The notes beneath the pieces are model-generated. The model did not search any database. It saw only the letters and a program-made list of their open reading frames with translations, and had not been told where the DNA came from. Both the position numbers and the translations under genes were made by a program. From Phenylobacterium sp. (GTDB lineage Bacteria; Pseudomonadota; Alphaproteobacteria; Caulobacterales; Caulobacteraceae): a DNA stretch of 32,438 nt. Position 1 is the first letter of the stretch; each line of letters starts with the position of its first letter. The stretch spans positions 1-32,438 of the forward strand of contig NZ_JAUSCJ010000015.1 in assembly GCF_030651185.1 (NCBI RefSeq), written 5' to 3'. Shown here piece by piece: positions 1 to 8,014 of the stretch.

Positions 1-157
1 GCAAGCCGATCAGGGGAACCTGGAGGCCCAACGCCAGGACCGCTGTCAGAGTGCCGTTCAGTATGGCGATCATTCGCGGAACCCCCGCAATCGTCACCGG
101 CTCCGAAAGGGAGCTGTGGAAGGCGATCTCGAAGCCCTCGACTTCGGACTGCGCCAC
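1..157 (-). CDS. trbD: TrbD/VirB3-like conjugal transfer protein (partial, 5' part)
   Basis: Reading leftwards from a GTG at 157, the frame stays open to the window edge for 52 codons. The start overlaps the trbC stop region (TGAGGTG), as expected for translationally coupled trb genes. The peptide runs from a short polar N-terminus (FEIAFHSSL, then SEPVTIAGVPR) into a hydrophobic stretch (MIAILNGTLTAVLALGLQ). That matches the TrbD/VirB3 pattern of a conserved 'SL-EP---AGVPR' block just before the membrane segment. TrbD/VirB3 is a small inner-membrane component of the type IV secretion/conjugation channel. The rest of the gene and presumably trbE onwards lie outside the window. Assignment rests on this short motif and the adjacent trbC. 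Confidence 0.75.
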   Translation of the reverse strand, partial: MAQSEVEGFEIAFHSSLSEPVTIAGVPRMIAILNGTLTAVLALGLQVPLIGL

Positions 158-158
158 C

Positions 159-515
159 TCAGAACGCCGCGCCGGCGGTGAGGTTGAAGAAGGTGCTGAC
201 GAAGGTCGTGGCCGTGAAGGCGATGGCCAGCCCGAAGACGATGCCGATGCCCTTGCGCATGGCCGAGCCACCTTCAGCAAAGGCGAAGCCGAGCCCTGTC
301 AGGACGATGGCGATGATGCCAATCGCCTTTGCGACAGGGCCGGAGAGCGACTGCATCACCGTGGTGAGCGGGCCCTCCCACGGCATGGCAGTACCGCCGC
401 CCGCTGCCCAAGCGGGGCTCGCCAGAAGCAGGCCTACGCCGGCGGCGAGCAGCATGGATTGGGCGGCGCGACCGAAGCGAAGCGGCGCGGACGAGACATT
501 TCGGATCAGATTCAT
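159..515 (-). CDS. trbC: TrbC/VirB2-type conjugative pilin
   Basis: A 118-residue protein starting at ATG 515 (MNLIRNV); a longer in-frame extension to 593 lacks coding character and is not used. It has a signal peptide ending near an ALA-type site (LLASPAWAA), a short periplasmic stretch (MPWEGPLTTVMQSLSGP) and two hydrophobic helices (AIGIIAIVLTGLGFAF and IGIVFGLAIAFTATTF) separated by a small charged loop. This is the standard architecture of TrbC/VirB2 major pilin subunits, which form the conjugation pilus. A GGAAG sequence lies a short distance upstream. trbD follows directly. The ATPase gene trbB, which usually precedes trbC, is not here: a sensor kinase gene takes its place. This suggests the transfer operon was rearranged or that trbB lies elsewhere. 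Confidence 0.88.
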   Translation of the reverse strand: MNLIRNVSSAPLRFGRAAQSMLLAAGVGLLLASPAWAAGGGTAMPWEGPLTTVMQSLSGPVAKAIGIIAIVLTGLGFAFAEGGSAMRKGIGIVFGLAIAFTATTFVSTFFNLTAGAAF

Positions 516-603
516 TGTGGGGGGCTTCCTGATACCGAACGCCCGCGAATGCCGGGCTACCCCAGGATTGAGACTCTCATGCGCCGGGGTCAAGTGCTAT
601 TTG

Positions 604-636
604 TATATAAAAGGTGCGTGACGGCTTTTTTATATA
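604..636. repeat. AT-rich inverted repeat between kinase stop and trbC
   Basis: TATATAAAA at 604-612 is the reverse complement of 628-636, with a 15-base spacer, in otherwise GC-rich DNA. It overlaps the stop codon of the sensor kinase (TAA on the minus strand at 630-632). It could be a weak bidirectional terminator, a protein-binding site or a promoter element for trbC. The stem is A/T only, so a classical intrinsic terminator is unlikely. Confidence 0.4.
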
Positions 637-1640
637 TCTTCCGGTCCGCGACTGGGGAGTCGCGAGAGGTGGGGCAGACCTTCTGCGAAGCGGACCTCCA
701 CGGCCAAGCCTGGGCTGTTGTCCGACAGGCTCAGTTCAGCATCATGAAGTTCGGCGATTGCCGCGATCAAAGCGAGTCCAAGGCCGGAGCCTGGACTGCT
801 GCGACTGGCGTCCAGCCGACAGAAACGCCGTAATACCCGCTGCCGTTCGTGGGCGGGAACGCCGGGCCCGTCGTCCGCTACAACCGCGCTTACAGCGCCG
901 GCGACCTGGGCCAAGCTCATGGTGATATGGGCCTTGTCACCGGCGTGCCGAAGGGCGTTCTCCAGGAGATTGGCGAATAGCTGCGTCAGCAGTTGAGGGT
1001 CACCATTGACCACGATGTCCGGAGCAATCTGCGCGCTCAATGTCTTTCCGGCGTCCTCAGCGGCGGTCTCATAGGCGAGCCGAACCCGGTCCATGACGGC
1101 GGAAAGATCGACAGGCTCAAACCTCGCCCGGCCTGCTCCCCCCTCGATCTGACCAATCCGCAGGAGGGCGTGGAATGTAGTCAGTACGTCGTCAACCTGT
1201 GCAAGCGCATCGTCGATGGCGCGTTGCAAATCCTCCGGTCTGGTGAGGTCTCGCATTGAATCGAGATGTTGTCTCAGCCGGCTGAGCGGCGTCCGCAGGT
1301 CATGGGCGATGCCAGTGGAAACCTGCCGCAGCCCGTCCATGACGGCCTGATTGCGATCTAGCATGAGATTGAGATTGCTGGTGAGCCGGTCGAATTCGTC
1401 GCCCATTCTGATGGCTGGGACACGCTCCTCCAGCCGGCCGTCCATGATTTCCTGAAGGGACCGGTTCACCCGGTCGAGGCGACGAAGAAAGACCGAAGCG
1501 ATCAGCAGGCCGCCACCAATCGCCAGCACTGTGATGCCCAGGCCGCTCCAGAGGGTCACAAGCCGTAGCCAGTCCGACAGCTCATCCAAGTCTGACGTGT
1601 TGCGACCCACGATCAGGCGCGACCCGTCAGCGGTCCTCTT
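630..1640 (-). pseudogene. Sensor histidine kinase, 5' truncated at a rearrangement junction
   Basis: Two-component sensor kinase running leftwards. In the open frame (nominal start 1709) there is one transmembrane helix (about residues 50-74), a HAMP linker (75-125), a HisKA phospho-acceptor motif IAHDLRTPL (His136), an N-box (LFANLLENALRHA), a D-box (DDGPGVP) and a G2 box (GSGLGLALI). The catalytic half therefore looks complete. Upstream of roughly codon 25 (about 1635) the reading frame is simply antisense to the membrane-protein fragment on the other strand. The normal N-terminus, with its first transmembrane helix and most of the periplasmic sensor domain, is gone, and no cognate response regulator is present. 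A shortened protein might still be made, but it could not sense normally. Resembles OmpR-partner kinases; ligand unknown. Confidence 0.75.
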
Positions 1641-2088
1641 GGGGTTGGTGATCGCCGTGCTCCTGGCCTGGCGCTTCACGACCGGCAAGATCGCCGCCGA
1701 CAAGATCACCTCCCGCCGCGACGAGCTGTTCTACTGGCTGACCATTGTCGTCTCGAATACGCTGGGTACGGCGCTGGGCGACTTCACGGCCGACGCGACC
1801 GGGTTGAATCTCGGCTTCGAGAAGGGAGCCTTGCTGTTCGCAGGCCTTATCGCCGTAGTGGCGATGCTTCACTGGCTGAAATGGCTTCCCCAGGCAGTAC
1901 TCTTCTGGGCCGCATACATTCTCACCCGTCCACTCGGCGCCACGCTGGGCGACGTGCTCACCAAGTCTCACGGCCAAGGCGGCTTCGAGTTCGGCCGGAT
2001 CACAGCGACCCTTGTGATCACGGCGGCAATGGTGGCGCTCATTGTCGTATCGCCAAAACTAAGTCGGCCAGCGACGGTTGAGGCCTGA
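1640..2088 (+). pseudogene. COG4705-type membrane protein, C-terminal part only
   Basis: The rightward frame from about 1640 encodes about 150 residues with four hydrophobic segments and the repeated glycine/aspartate motifs typical of COG4705/DUF347 membrane-anchored proteins: RRDELFYW, NTLGTALGDF, and AYILTRPLGATLGDVL, ending in VALIVVSPKL. Family members are about 250 residues long with duplicated repeats, so the N-terminal part is missing. The open frame formally extends left to 1531, but that stretch is antisense to the sensor kinase. The truncation point coincides with the kinase truncation, consistent with one deletion or recombination event. The family's function is unknown. No plausible native start remains, so this is called a gene remnant. 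Confidence 0.7.
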
Positions 2089-2361
2089 CCGCCCGAGGGC
2101 GCCCTGCTCGATCGCCGACATCACAAAACGCGCGGGCCGAGCAAGATGATGCTCGCGCCAACGAGGCAGGCGCCAGCCTCCACCGACGAGATCGCGCCGA
2201 CCCTGAACGCCCTACGGGCTGATGATTGGCGGCCAAGCAGCCAGTTCTTGGTTCGCCGCTGCAGATGGGCGAACTCTTAGCTGGATACGGGTGCCCTCGA
2301 CTCGATCACGATCGACTTATCCCGTAAGGTTGGCCGAGATTTTTGGGCGCTTCCTCAAACT
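2089..2361. other. Unassigned spacer, about 270 bases
   Basis: No convincing gene. A short rightward frame from ATG 2146 to 2280 (44 codons) shows no recognisable motif. No RNA gene or clear terminator was seen. It probably carries the promoter for the PilZ gene, but no confident -35/-10 pair could be picked. Confidence 0.4.
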
Positions 2362-2721
2362 GTGGATCATCGGATACCCGTCGTGTCACAGGCCAATGGC
2401 TCAGAGCGCCGCAGCAGCGACCGACAACGGACCCTCTTGGCTGGCATTCTGATTCACGGAGCAGCGGCCCTGACCGTGGACTGCGCCATTCGAGACCTGA
2501 GCAAATCAGGGGCTCGCGTTCGATTGGGCGCGCCAGATAACTTCTCCAAACCGTTGATGTTGCTGGTCTGCCGCTCAGGAGAAGCCTTCGAAGCTGAAAT
2601 TACCTGGCGGCGAGCCAACGATGTCGGCCTTACATTCCTACGACAATGCAATCTGAGCGCAGCTGAGACGCCCATCGAAAAGGCGGCCCGCCGCCTCTGG
2701 ATCGAACGCAGCGCGCGTTGA
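2362..2721 (+). CDS. PilZ-domain protein
   Basis: A small protein of up to 119 residues. It starts at GTG 2362 or the in-frame GTG 2383; neither has a strong ribosome site. It shows the two PilZ hallmarks: a basic RxxxR-type stretch near the N-terminus (ERRSSDRQRT) followed by ...VDCAIRDLSKSGARVRL, the D-x-S-x-x-G-like motif, then a beta-rich tail (FEAEITWRRANDVGLTF). Stand-alone PilZ proteins bind cyclic di-GMP or act as adaptors in motility and envelope control. It is convergent with a broken diguanylate cyclase gene and near a hybrid sensor kinase, so a signalling role is plausible. The first PilZ arginine block is present, so c-di-GMP binding is possible, though this is inferred from sequence alone. 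Confidence 0.75.
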   Translation: MDHRIPVVSQANGSERRSSDRQRTLLAGILIHGAAALTVDCAIRDLSKSGARVRLGAPDNFSKPLMLLVCRSGEAFEAEITWRRANDVGLTFLRQCNLSAAETPIEKAARRLWIERSAR

Positions 2722-2818
2722 TGGAGACGAATTGAGGCTCTGACATCGAGATCGACGCGCCGACAGGCAGGCCTTCAGCGCCGCGCCGTGACGCCAAGCG
2801 TGAGCGGAAGAGGGCAGA

Positions 2819-2856
2819 GGGCGAAAGGCCGACCCGCGCTTGACCGGCCTTCGCCC
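2819..2856. terminator. Hairpin between convergent PilZ and cyclase genes
   Basis: The arm at 2819-2830 (GGGCGAAAGGCC) pairs with 2846-2856 (GGCCTTCGCCC) with one bulged A and a 15-base loop. It lies between the 3' ends of convergent genes, where a bidirectional terminator is expected. No U-tract follows on either strand, so termination may be Rho-assisted, or the site may be a different type of hairpin. Confidence 0.5.
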
Positions 2857-2975
2857 AACCCGATCTATCGAGGTGGATGCCCCAGCGGCGAGCGTCCACT
2901 TGGATGACCGCATCGCAAGAGGCCACTCAACCCGTCCAGGCCCACTCAGTCGCCGATGTCGGACGGCGGCGTCGC

Positions 2976-3572
2976 TCAGGCGACGGCCCTGCCGGGGCGC
3001 CGGGCCACAGCCACCGCGACTTGGTTTCGGCCAGCTCCCTTGGCCCGTACATTGCAGCATCCGCCGTCTCAACGAGCCGGTCCAGTGCACAGTGGTCCGG
3101 TGCGCTCGCCAGACCAAGCGACACCGTCGTCAGCCCCAGATCCTGGCCGTTGTGCGTCACGCAGAGCGCCTCGACGCGACGCCTAACGTCCTCGGCACGC
3201 TCCAGAGCCTGATCCGGCCCACATCCAGGCATCAAGAGCACGAATTCCTCACTGCCGTAACGGCAGGCAGGCTAGCCCGCCTTCTCGCGTCACATGGTCC
3301 AGGACCGCGCCGACTTCGCGCAGCACGGCATCTCCGGCGTCGTGCACGAACGTGTCGTTGAAACGCTTGAAGTGATCGAGATCGACCATCAGGCAACTGA
3401 TCGGCTGGCCGCTGCGCGCGGCTTCCGCCAATTGGACGTCCAGCATCGTTTCCAGCTGGCGGCGATTGGCCAGGCCGGTAAGGGTGTCTGAGGTGGCGCC
3501 AAGATCGCGCACGCGCCGCAAGGCCTCACGCGCACTCGCGTCGAAGCGCTGGCCGGTACGGTCTTTAGCCCA
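2976..3572 (-). pseudogene. Diguanylate cyclase (GGDEF) pseudogene with two frameshifts
   Basis: Reading leftwards, the first part encodes DTLTGLANRR, then LMVDLDHFKRFND and DAGDAVLREVG, the standard start of a GGDEF domain. At 3262-3269 the four-base unit GGCA is present twice; removing one copy joins this frame to CRYGSEEFVLLMPG, i.e. the active-site motif as GSEEF. The second frame continues through TTVSLGLAS and LVETADAAMY. A one-base loss near 3047 then shifts back to a frame reading RAKGAGRNQVAVAVARR, the usual C-terminus, and ends at TGA 2976. The two changes (+4, -1) restore the original frame but leave the active-site segment out of frame. No ATG start is seen: the frame opens just after a stop at 3573, and TTG 3521 is the first listed alternative, so the N-terminus may also be truncated. 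It overlaps the end of the hybrid kinase by a few bases. Confidence 0.82.
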
Positions 3573-5382
3573 TCATACCGATCGCCTTCGGGCCCTCAGC
3601 GATCGGCTGGGTTCTGGCTCCCGCCGGTGCGAACGGGTGTGGCGGGTGGCCGATACCCTGTTCAGCGTTCATCGAATCCAGGACCGCCTCGATAGCGGCG
3701 AACAGCTTGTGTGCCTCGACCGGCTTGTTCACAAAGGCCTGCATTCCCGCAGCTCGGCATTGGTCGACGTGGTCGGCGGACGAAGACGCTGTCAGCGCGA
3801 TAACAGGCGTATTCCGATTCATCCCGTTTGAGTCTCTTAGCCGCCGCACCGCTTCCAGGCCGCCCATTACCGGCATGTTCATATCCATCAGCACGACATC
3901 GAATTCGCTGGTCGCCAAGAGCGCCAACGCGGCCTGACCGTCCTGAGCGGTGACGACCTGGCTGCAGAAGGGCTGCAACATCAGGCCAAACGCTCGGCGA
4001 TTGATCTCATGATCGTCGACGATCAAGACTCTGAGATCCACGCTGGGCGTCACCGGTTGCTCGTAACCCTCCGGCTCGAAGGTCCCGTCGAGCCTTGCGA
4101 GCGGAAGCTTCAATGTGAAGGTAGTGCCTCCGCCAGCGTCGCTGACCACCGCCAAGTCCCCACCCATTAACTCCGCCAACTGCCGGCTGATGTTCAGACC
4201 AAGCCCGGTGCCGCCGTGAGTACGGGCCGTGCTCGCGTCCAGTTGCTCGAACGCGACAAAGAGGCGTTCGAGCTGATCGGGGGTCATTCCAGGTCCTGTA
4301 TCAGTCACCTCGACCTGCAGGAGTTCCCCGTGCGCGTCCACGGGCGTTGTGACCCGCACCACAACCCCGCCATCGTCGGTGAACTTGATTGCATTCGAAA
4401 GCAGGTTGTTGAAGATCTGTCGAAGTCGGAAGGGGTCACCCCGAGCCCAGCCAAGTATGGGCCCGGCCTCCAGGCGGAGTGAAACGCCCTTCTTGCGCGC
4501 CTCGGCGGACCAGAATTGTAGGGTGTCTTCCACCAGTGCTTGAAGGTCGTAGGGAACCTCTTCAATCGTCAGGCGGCCCGCTTCAATCTTGGACATGTCC
4601 AGCAGGTCGTTGAGCAGGCTCCGCATCATACGGGCGGAGTCAAGGATGAGGCGCGCGCTTGAACGATCGCAAGCGTCGCGCGATCGACCCCCTACCTCGG
4701 TCGCGCCCGCCAGAATGGCGCTGAGTGGCGTGCGAAGTTCATGGCTGACCATCGCGACAAAAGCCGACTTCGCGGCGGTCGCGGCTTGCGCCAGCGCCTT
4801 GGCCTCACGCTCGGCCGCCAGGGTATTCTGATAGAGTCGCCAGGCCAACAATGCAGCTGTGACGTTCAACCCCGCCGTCACAGCCAAAGCCACAGCTTGA
4901 CCGAGCGGCGCGCCGAGAGGCATGGCGAGGAGAGCGAGAATGATAAAGTAGCCGATCTGCGGCAGGAGGGCGGCAACGAACACCGGGCGGCAACCCACGC
5001 TGGTCAGAACCGCGTTCAAAATCGCGCCCGACACCCACAGCGCGCCGCAGGCGGCTCCCCAAGGTCCGCCGAAAACGGCCGCGACGATGCCAACCGAACC
5101 GAAAATCACTCCATTGACCGCCACAACCGCCAGGGCTGCGGCCCGCCAGCGCGCGCCCTCCATCCGTCGCTCAATCAGTGCGCGGGGAAAGACCCAGACC
5201 TCAAGCGCTTGCAACAGGAAGTAGCCGAGCACCCCCGCCACCGTGGCCATGAAGGAACCTGTAAACACGGCGTATATTGGGGCGACAATCGCTGGCAAAA
5301 GCAGCCGCATGGCGATCTGTCGTCGGCGAGTCGAAATGACTGCGGCGAACTGTTGATCGCTCTCCGGCGGGGCCTTGGACAT
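3565..5382 (-). CDS. Hybrid sensor histidine kinase with receiver domain
   Basis: A 605-residue membrane protein when started at ATG 5382 (MSKAPPESD). That start is preceded by AGAGG at good spacing; an upstream in-frame ATG at 5415 is less well placed. The N-terminal 190 residues hold about six hydrophobic helices with no obvious periplasmic domain (MASE-like). A HisKA motif follows (FVAMVSHELRTPL, His at about 214), then a HATPase with an N-box (IFNNLLSNAIKF), a D-box (DTGPGM) and G boxes (GGTGLGLNIS). The C-terminal receiver has the acidic pair VDD, phospho-acceptor Asp about 500 (VLMDMNMPVMGG) and the conserved lysine (FVNKP). All catalytic residues are present. The downstream gene is a broken diguanylate cyclase, so the original unit may have linked this sensor to c-di-GMP. 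Signal unknown. Confidence 0.9.
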   Translation of the reverse strand: MSKAPPESDQQFAAVISTRRRQIAMRLLLPAIVAPIYAVFTGSFMATVAGVLGYFLLQALEVWVFPRALIERRMEGARWRAAALAVVAVNGVIFGSVGIVAAVFGGPWGAACGALWVSGAILNAVLTSVGCRPVFVAALLPQIGYFIILALLAMPLGAPLGQAVALAVTAGLNVTAALLAWRLYQNTLAAEREAKALAQAATAAKSAFVAMVSHELRTPLSAILAGATEVGGRSRDACDRSSARLILDSARMMRSLLNDLLDMSKIEAGRLTIEEVPYDLQALVEDTLQFWSAEARKKGVSLRLEAGPILGWARGDPFRLRQIFNNLLSNAIKFTDDGGVVVRVTTPVDAHGELLQVEVTDTGPGMTPDQLERLFVAFEQLDASTARTHGGTGLGLNISRQLAELMGGDLAVVSDAGGGTTFTLKLPLARLDGTFEPEGYEQPVTPSVDLRVLIVDDHEINRRAFGLMLQPFCSQVVTAQDGQAALALLATSEFDVVLMDMNMPVMGGLEAVRRLRDSNGMNRNTPVIALTASSSADHVDQCRAAGMQAFVNKPVEAHKLFAAIEAVLDSMNAEQGIGHPPHPFAPAGARTQPIAEGPKAIGMMG

Positions 5383-5460
5383 CACTCTGTCGCCTCTTAC
5401 GATTCCGTTGCACACGATCTTACATGCACGTTATCTATACTTGGTTAAACTGCGCCGGGT

Positions 5461-5492
5461 ATTGCGGACTTTGCCAGGCAAAAGCCGCAATT
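5461..5492. repeat. Strong imperfect hairpin upstream of hybrid kinase
   Basis: ATTGCGG at 5461-5467 pairs with CCGCAAT near 5485-5491. Inside them CTTTGCC and GGCAAAAG also nearly pair, giving a stem of about 13 base pairs around a very short loop. It sits about 80 bases upstream of the hybrid kinase start. It could be an operator, an RNA leader hairpin or a mobile-element end. No family was recognised. Confidence 0.45.
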
Positions 5493-5623
5493 CTCCTGTC
5501 GTGGCGCAAAAGACGGGCGATCCCAAAACCGGCACCCGGGATTTGACCTGGAAATGACGGCGCGACGCTGGCCGCGGTGGGGCGCTATCACCGAGGAATC
5601 CTGGATGGCACGCTTGAGAACGG

Positions 5624-5920
5624 TTGCCTCCCTTAGATGCGCTCATCGACCTCGGGCGGGCCTTTGCCGAGGGGGCGAAAGCCAAGTCCGACGTGATCAG
5701 AGTTTGGCTGGACCGGAGCACGGGAGTCGGCTTGAATTCATGGCCCAACTACCTGCAGGCGCTCGATCATTTCCAGCGGGCCGCCGAGGAAATCCTGATG
5801 GAGGGAAAGCGGCAGTGGATTGTCCCGGAATGCCCGAATATCAAAGCCGCCGCTGGCACCTGTCTAAGCAGCAGTCGCGTGAAGCCTGGCCGCCATTCCG
5901 GAGACGGCCGAGATGATTAG
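5624..5920 (+). CDS. Hypothetical small protein, doubtful
   Basis: A 98-codon open frame from TTG 5624, with no family recognised. The first 60 codons have an amphipathic, protein-like composition (DLGRAFAEGAKAKSDVIRVW, then WPNYLQALDHFQRAAEEIL). The tail after about residue 70 looks random (low-complexity S/R/G-rich). An in-frame TGA lies just upstream and no good ribosome site is visible. It may be a fragment of an older gene that has lost its start and its proper end. The opposite strand also carries an open frame here without coding character. Confidence 0.3.
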   Translation: MPPLDALIDLGRAFAEGAKAKSDVIRVWLDRSTGVGLNSWPNYLQALDHFQRAAEEILMEGKRQWIVPECPNIKAAAGTCLSSSRVKPGRHSGDGRDD

Positions 5921-6102
5921 CTTGCTTGCCTGTGCATCTAACAGGCTGTTGAAAAAGCCGGGTACCGGGGGTGAACTTGGCTCAATCGGCGCAATTTCAC
6001 CTCAACCCGCGAAGCGCTATCGATGAAATCATTAGCATTTCTTCCGGTCCATTGGACAACTGTCTCGCTGAAAGCGAGCCAAAAATGCGGTTCAATATCC
6101 TG
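5921..6102. mobile_element. Possible IS terminal remnant
   Basis: At about 5941-5958 the sequence CAGGCTGTTGAAAAAGCC resembles the terminal inverted repeats of several IS families, in which a 'GGCTGTTGAAAAA' end is common. The following 140 bases up to the hydrolase stop are AT-richer than their surroundings and encode nothing recognisable. No matching opposite end or transposase was found, so this would be a solo end or remnant at the left border of the catabolic region. Family not assignable from sequence alone. Confidence 0.3.
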
Positions 6103-6990
6103 CTAGGGCGAGTTTCGGCCGACTTTGGCGGGCTGCCCGGAATCCAGCCGATCGAGAAAGCCCACCACGGCGTCGAGGAAGGCGTCATTGCGATCCCCCG
6201 CGACCATGTGAGAAGCGCCAGCGACATCGGTGAACTGGGCGTTCGTCAATTTTGCGACGAAATCTTCGGCGGCTTGCCGCGTCACCAATTCGCTCAGCCG
6301 ACCACGAATGAGGTGCACTGGCAGGGTTAGACTGGCCAGTCCGGCGTCGAACGCCTGCGCATCTCGCCTCGACCGTTCCCGGTTCGCGCTTGCGACGAAG
6401 CTGGGATCCCAATGCCAGCGATATCGACCATCGCCGCCGCACCGAAGGTTCTTCGCCAATCCGGAAAGGTCCGAAGGCCTTGTGCGGTGGGGCAAATAGG
6501 AGCTGATCACATCGGCCGCCTCCTCAAGGCTAGCGAAACCTTCGCCGATATGGGCGCTCATGAAGCCCATGACTTTAGCGGCGCCGTCCATGTCCATGTT
6601 GGGCACAATGTCCACCAGGGTTATGGAGCTGAAGCTCCGAGGCGCGATCTCGGCTTCAGCGAGCAATCCCGCGAGCCCGCCGAGCGACGCGCCGATCAGC
6701 GCCGGACGTCCGCCCATCTCGTTGGCGACGGTTGCGAGGTCGCCCGCAAACCGTTCCATCTGGTAGTCGCCCGTCGGCGACCAACCGCTGTCGCCGTGGC
6801 CGCGCAGGTCCAGGGCGACGGCTTCCCAGCCGCGATCCGCCAGCGCCGCCGCGGTCTTGGCCCAGGCGTGCCGAGTTTGGCCGCCCCCGTGCGCCAGCAG
6901 CACGCCGCCGCGGATCGGCGCGCCGTAGCGGTCGGCGACGAGGTCGAGGCCGTCGGCCGTTCTGAAGACGGTACGGTGCGGTTCAGTCAT
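6103..6990 (-). CDS. Alpha/beta hydrolase
   Basis: A 295-residue alpha/beta-hydrolase-fold enzyme. It contains the oxyanion-hole region LLAHGGGQTRHAW, the DLRGHGDSG motif, the nucleophile elbow IGASLGG (Ser102) and a C-terminal catalytic histidine in GASHMVAGD (His261). The acid is probably Glu234 or a nearby residue in the RGRLSELV strand. The ATG at 6990 has AGAGGA at good spacing. It is transcribed away from the crotonase gene, with a shared promoter region holding a palindromic operator candidate. Relatives include esterases, lactonases and epoxide hydrolases. In this cluster it is the best candidate to hydrolyse an ester or lactone made by the Baeyer-Villiger-type monooxygenase, an inference from context only. 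No signal peptide, so cytoplasmic. Confidence 0.88.
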   Translation of the reverse strand: MTEPHRTVFRTADGLDLVADRYGAPIRGGVLLAHGGGQTRHAWAKTAAALADRGWEAVALDLRGHGDSGWSPTGDYQMERFAGDLATVANEMGGRPALIGASLGGLAGLLAEAEIAPRSFSSITLVDIVPNMDMDGAAKVMGFMSAHIGEGFASLEEAADVISSYLPHRTRPSDLSGLAKNLRCGGDGRYRWHWDPSFVASANRERSRRDAQAFDAGLASLTLPVHLIRGRLSELVTRQAAEDFVAKLTNAQFTDVAGASHMVAGDRNDAFLDAVVGFLDRLDSGQPAKVGRNSP

Positions 6991-7133
6991 CGATAATCCT
7001 CTTACGGGAACAGCCTGCCGGCGCCGACGACCGATCCTGCCAATCGGCCTTTTCCGCCGCGGACCGCCGCAACGTTCGCTTCAGGCTTTCCTTCATCCGG
7101 AAAGTCAGCGTAGCATGAAGATGTCATAACAAA

Positions 7134-7145
7134 ACACATATGTGT
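7134..7145. promoter_or_regulatory. Palindromic operator candidate, site A
   Basis: ACACATATGTGT is a perfect 12-base palindrome ending 10 bases before the crotonase start codon, in the divergent hydrolase/crotonase promoter region. Read on the minus strand it continues TTTTGTTATG, very similar to the flank of the first motif at 25317. Related sites occur at 14024 and 25317. The location would let a bound regulator block translation start or transcription. Confidence 0.6.
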
Positions 7146-7155
7146 CGGAGAAAGC

Positions 7156-7965
7156 ATGAGCGACGTCGTTACGTTCGAGCGGAAGGACCATGTCGCGCTC
7201 ATCACCCTCAACCGGCCTGAGGCCAGAAACGCCATCTCCCCGGAGATGCTGGTTCGACTGGCCGACACCTGGACCGCAGTGCGTGACGACCCCGACATCC
7301 GCGTCGCGGTGGTCACCGGCGCCGGTGATAAGGCTTTCTGTTCTGGAGCCGATCTTGGACGGTTCATTCCGTTGATGAGTCGCGCGCGGCCAGCCGAAGA
7401 CGAGTGGGATCGACGCCTGCTGGCGGACGGGGAGATGCTGGGCCGAGGGCTTCTTCGGACCTTCGACGTGGTCAAGCCGGTGATTGCGGCGATCAACGGT
7501 CACGCGATCGCCGGGGGCATGGAGCTGGCGCAGGGGACGGACCTGCGGGTCGCGTCCGAATCCGCCAAGTTTGGGGTGCAGGAAGTCAAGTGGGCGATCT
7601 TCCCAGGAGGCGGTTCGACGGTGAGACTGCCCCGACAAATACCCTATGCCCGGGCCATGGAGCTGCTGCTCACCGGCGATCTCATTACCGCCGCTGAAGC
7701 GCTCGAGTTGGGGTTCCTCAATCGCGTGGTCCCCCAGGCCGACGTGCTGCCCACAGCCCTTGATCTGGCTGAGCGCATCGCCGCCAACGGGCCGATTGCG
7801 GTACAGGCCATCCGCCGGTCGGCGCGAGCTTGCCTGGGCCGACCGGAAGCTGAAGCCATGCAGATCGAATCCGAAATGGCTGCCCCTGTCTTCCGAACCG
7901 AGGACGCCCGGGAGGGGCCACTCGCCTTCATGCAGAAACGCAAGCCTGTCTTCCAGGGTCGCTGA
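7156..7965 (+). CDS. Enoyl-CoA hydratase/isomerase (crotonase family)
   Basis: A 269-residue crotonase-fold protein starting at ATG 7156 with GGAGAAAG just upstream. The N-terminal strand VALITLNRPEARNAIS, oxyanion-hole motifs (AFCSGADL, and INGHAIAGGMELAQGTDLRVA) and FPGGGSTVRL are all present. Both catalytic glutamates of true hydratases seem conserved: the Glu in GGMELA and the one in FGVQEVKW. This supports syn-hydration of a trans-2-enoyl-CoA, although isomerases and hydrolases share the fold. It is the first gene of a three-gene plus-strand unit with the flavoprotein and thioesterase. The MaoC protein across the regulator gene offers an alternative (R)-specific hydration, so the two may act at different steps. 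Confidence 0.9.
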   Translation: MSDVVTFERKDHVALITLNRPEARNAISPEMLVRLADTWTAVRDDPDIRVAVVTGAGDKAFCSGADLGRFIPLMSRARPAEDEWDRRLLADGEMLGRGLLRTFDVVKPVIAAINGHAIAGGMELAQGTDLRVASESAKFGVQEVKWAIFPGGGSTVRLPRQIPYARAMELLLTGDLITAAEALELGFLNRVVPQADVLPTALDLAERIAANGPIAVQAIRRSARACLGRPEAEAMQIESEMAAPVFRTEDAREGPLAFMQKRKPVFQGR

Positions 7966-8014
7966 CCCAAGGTCGGCTCAGCGACCCTCATCATCAGAGA
8001 CAAGGAACACTGTC

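Noticed and set aside
645..665. GC-rich inverted repeat CGCGACT...AGTCGCG as a terminator of the sensor kinase
   Set aside because: It lies inside the coding end of the kinase and is not followed by a U-tract in the direction of transcription.
51..833. Long rightward open frame of 260 codons over the trbC region
   Set aside because: It is antisense to trbC and the kinase 3' end, with an arginine/glycine-rich composition and no recognisable motif; the minus-strand genes have clear domains.
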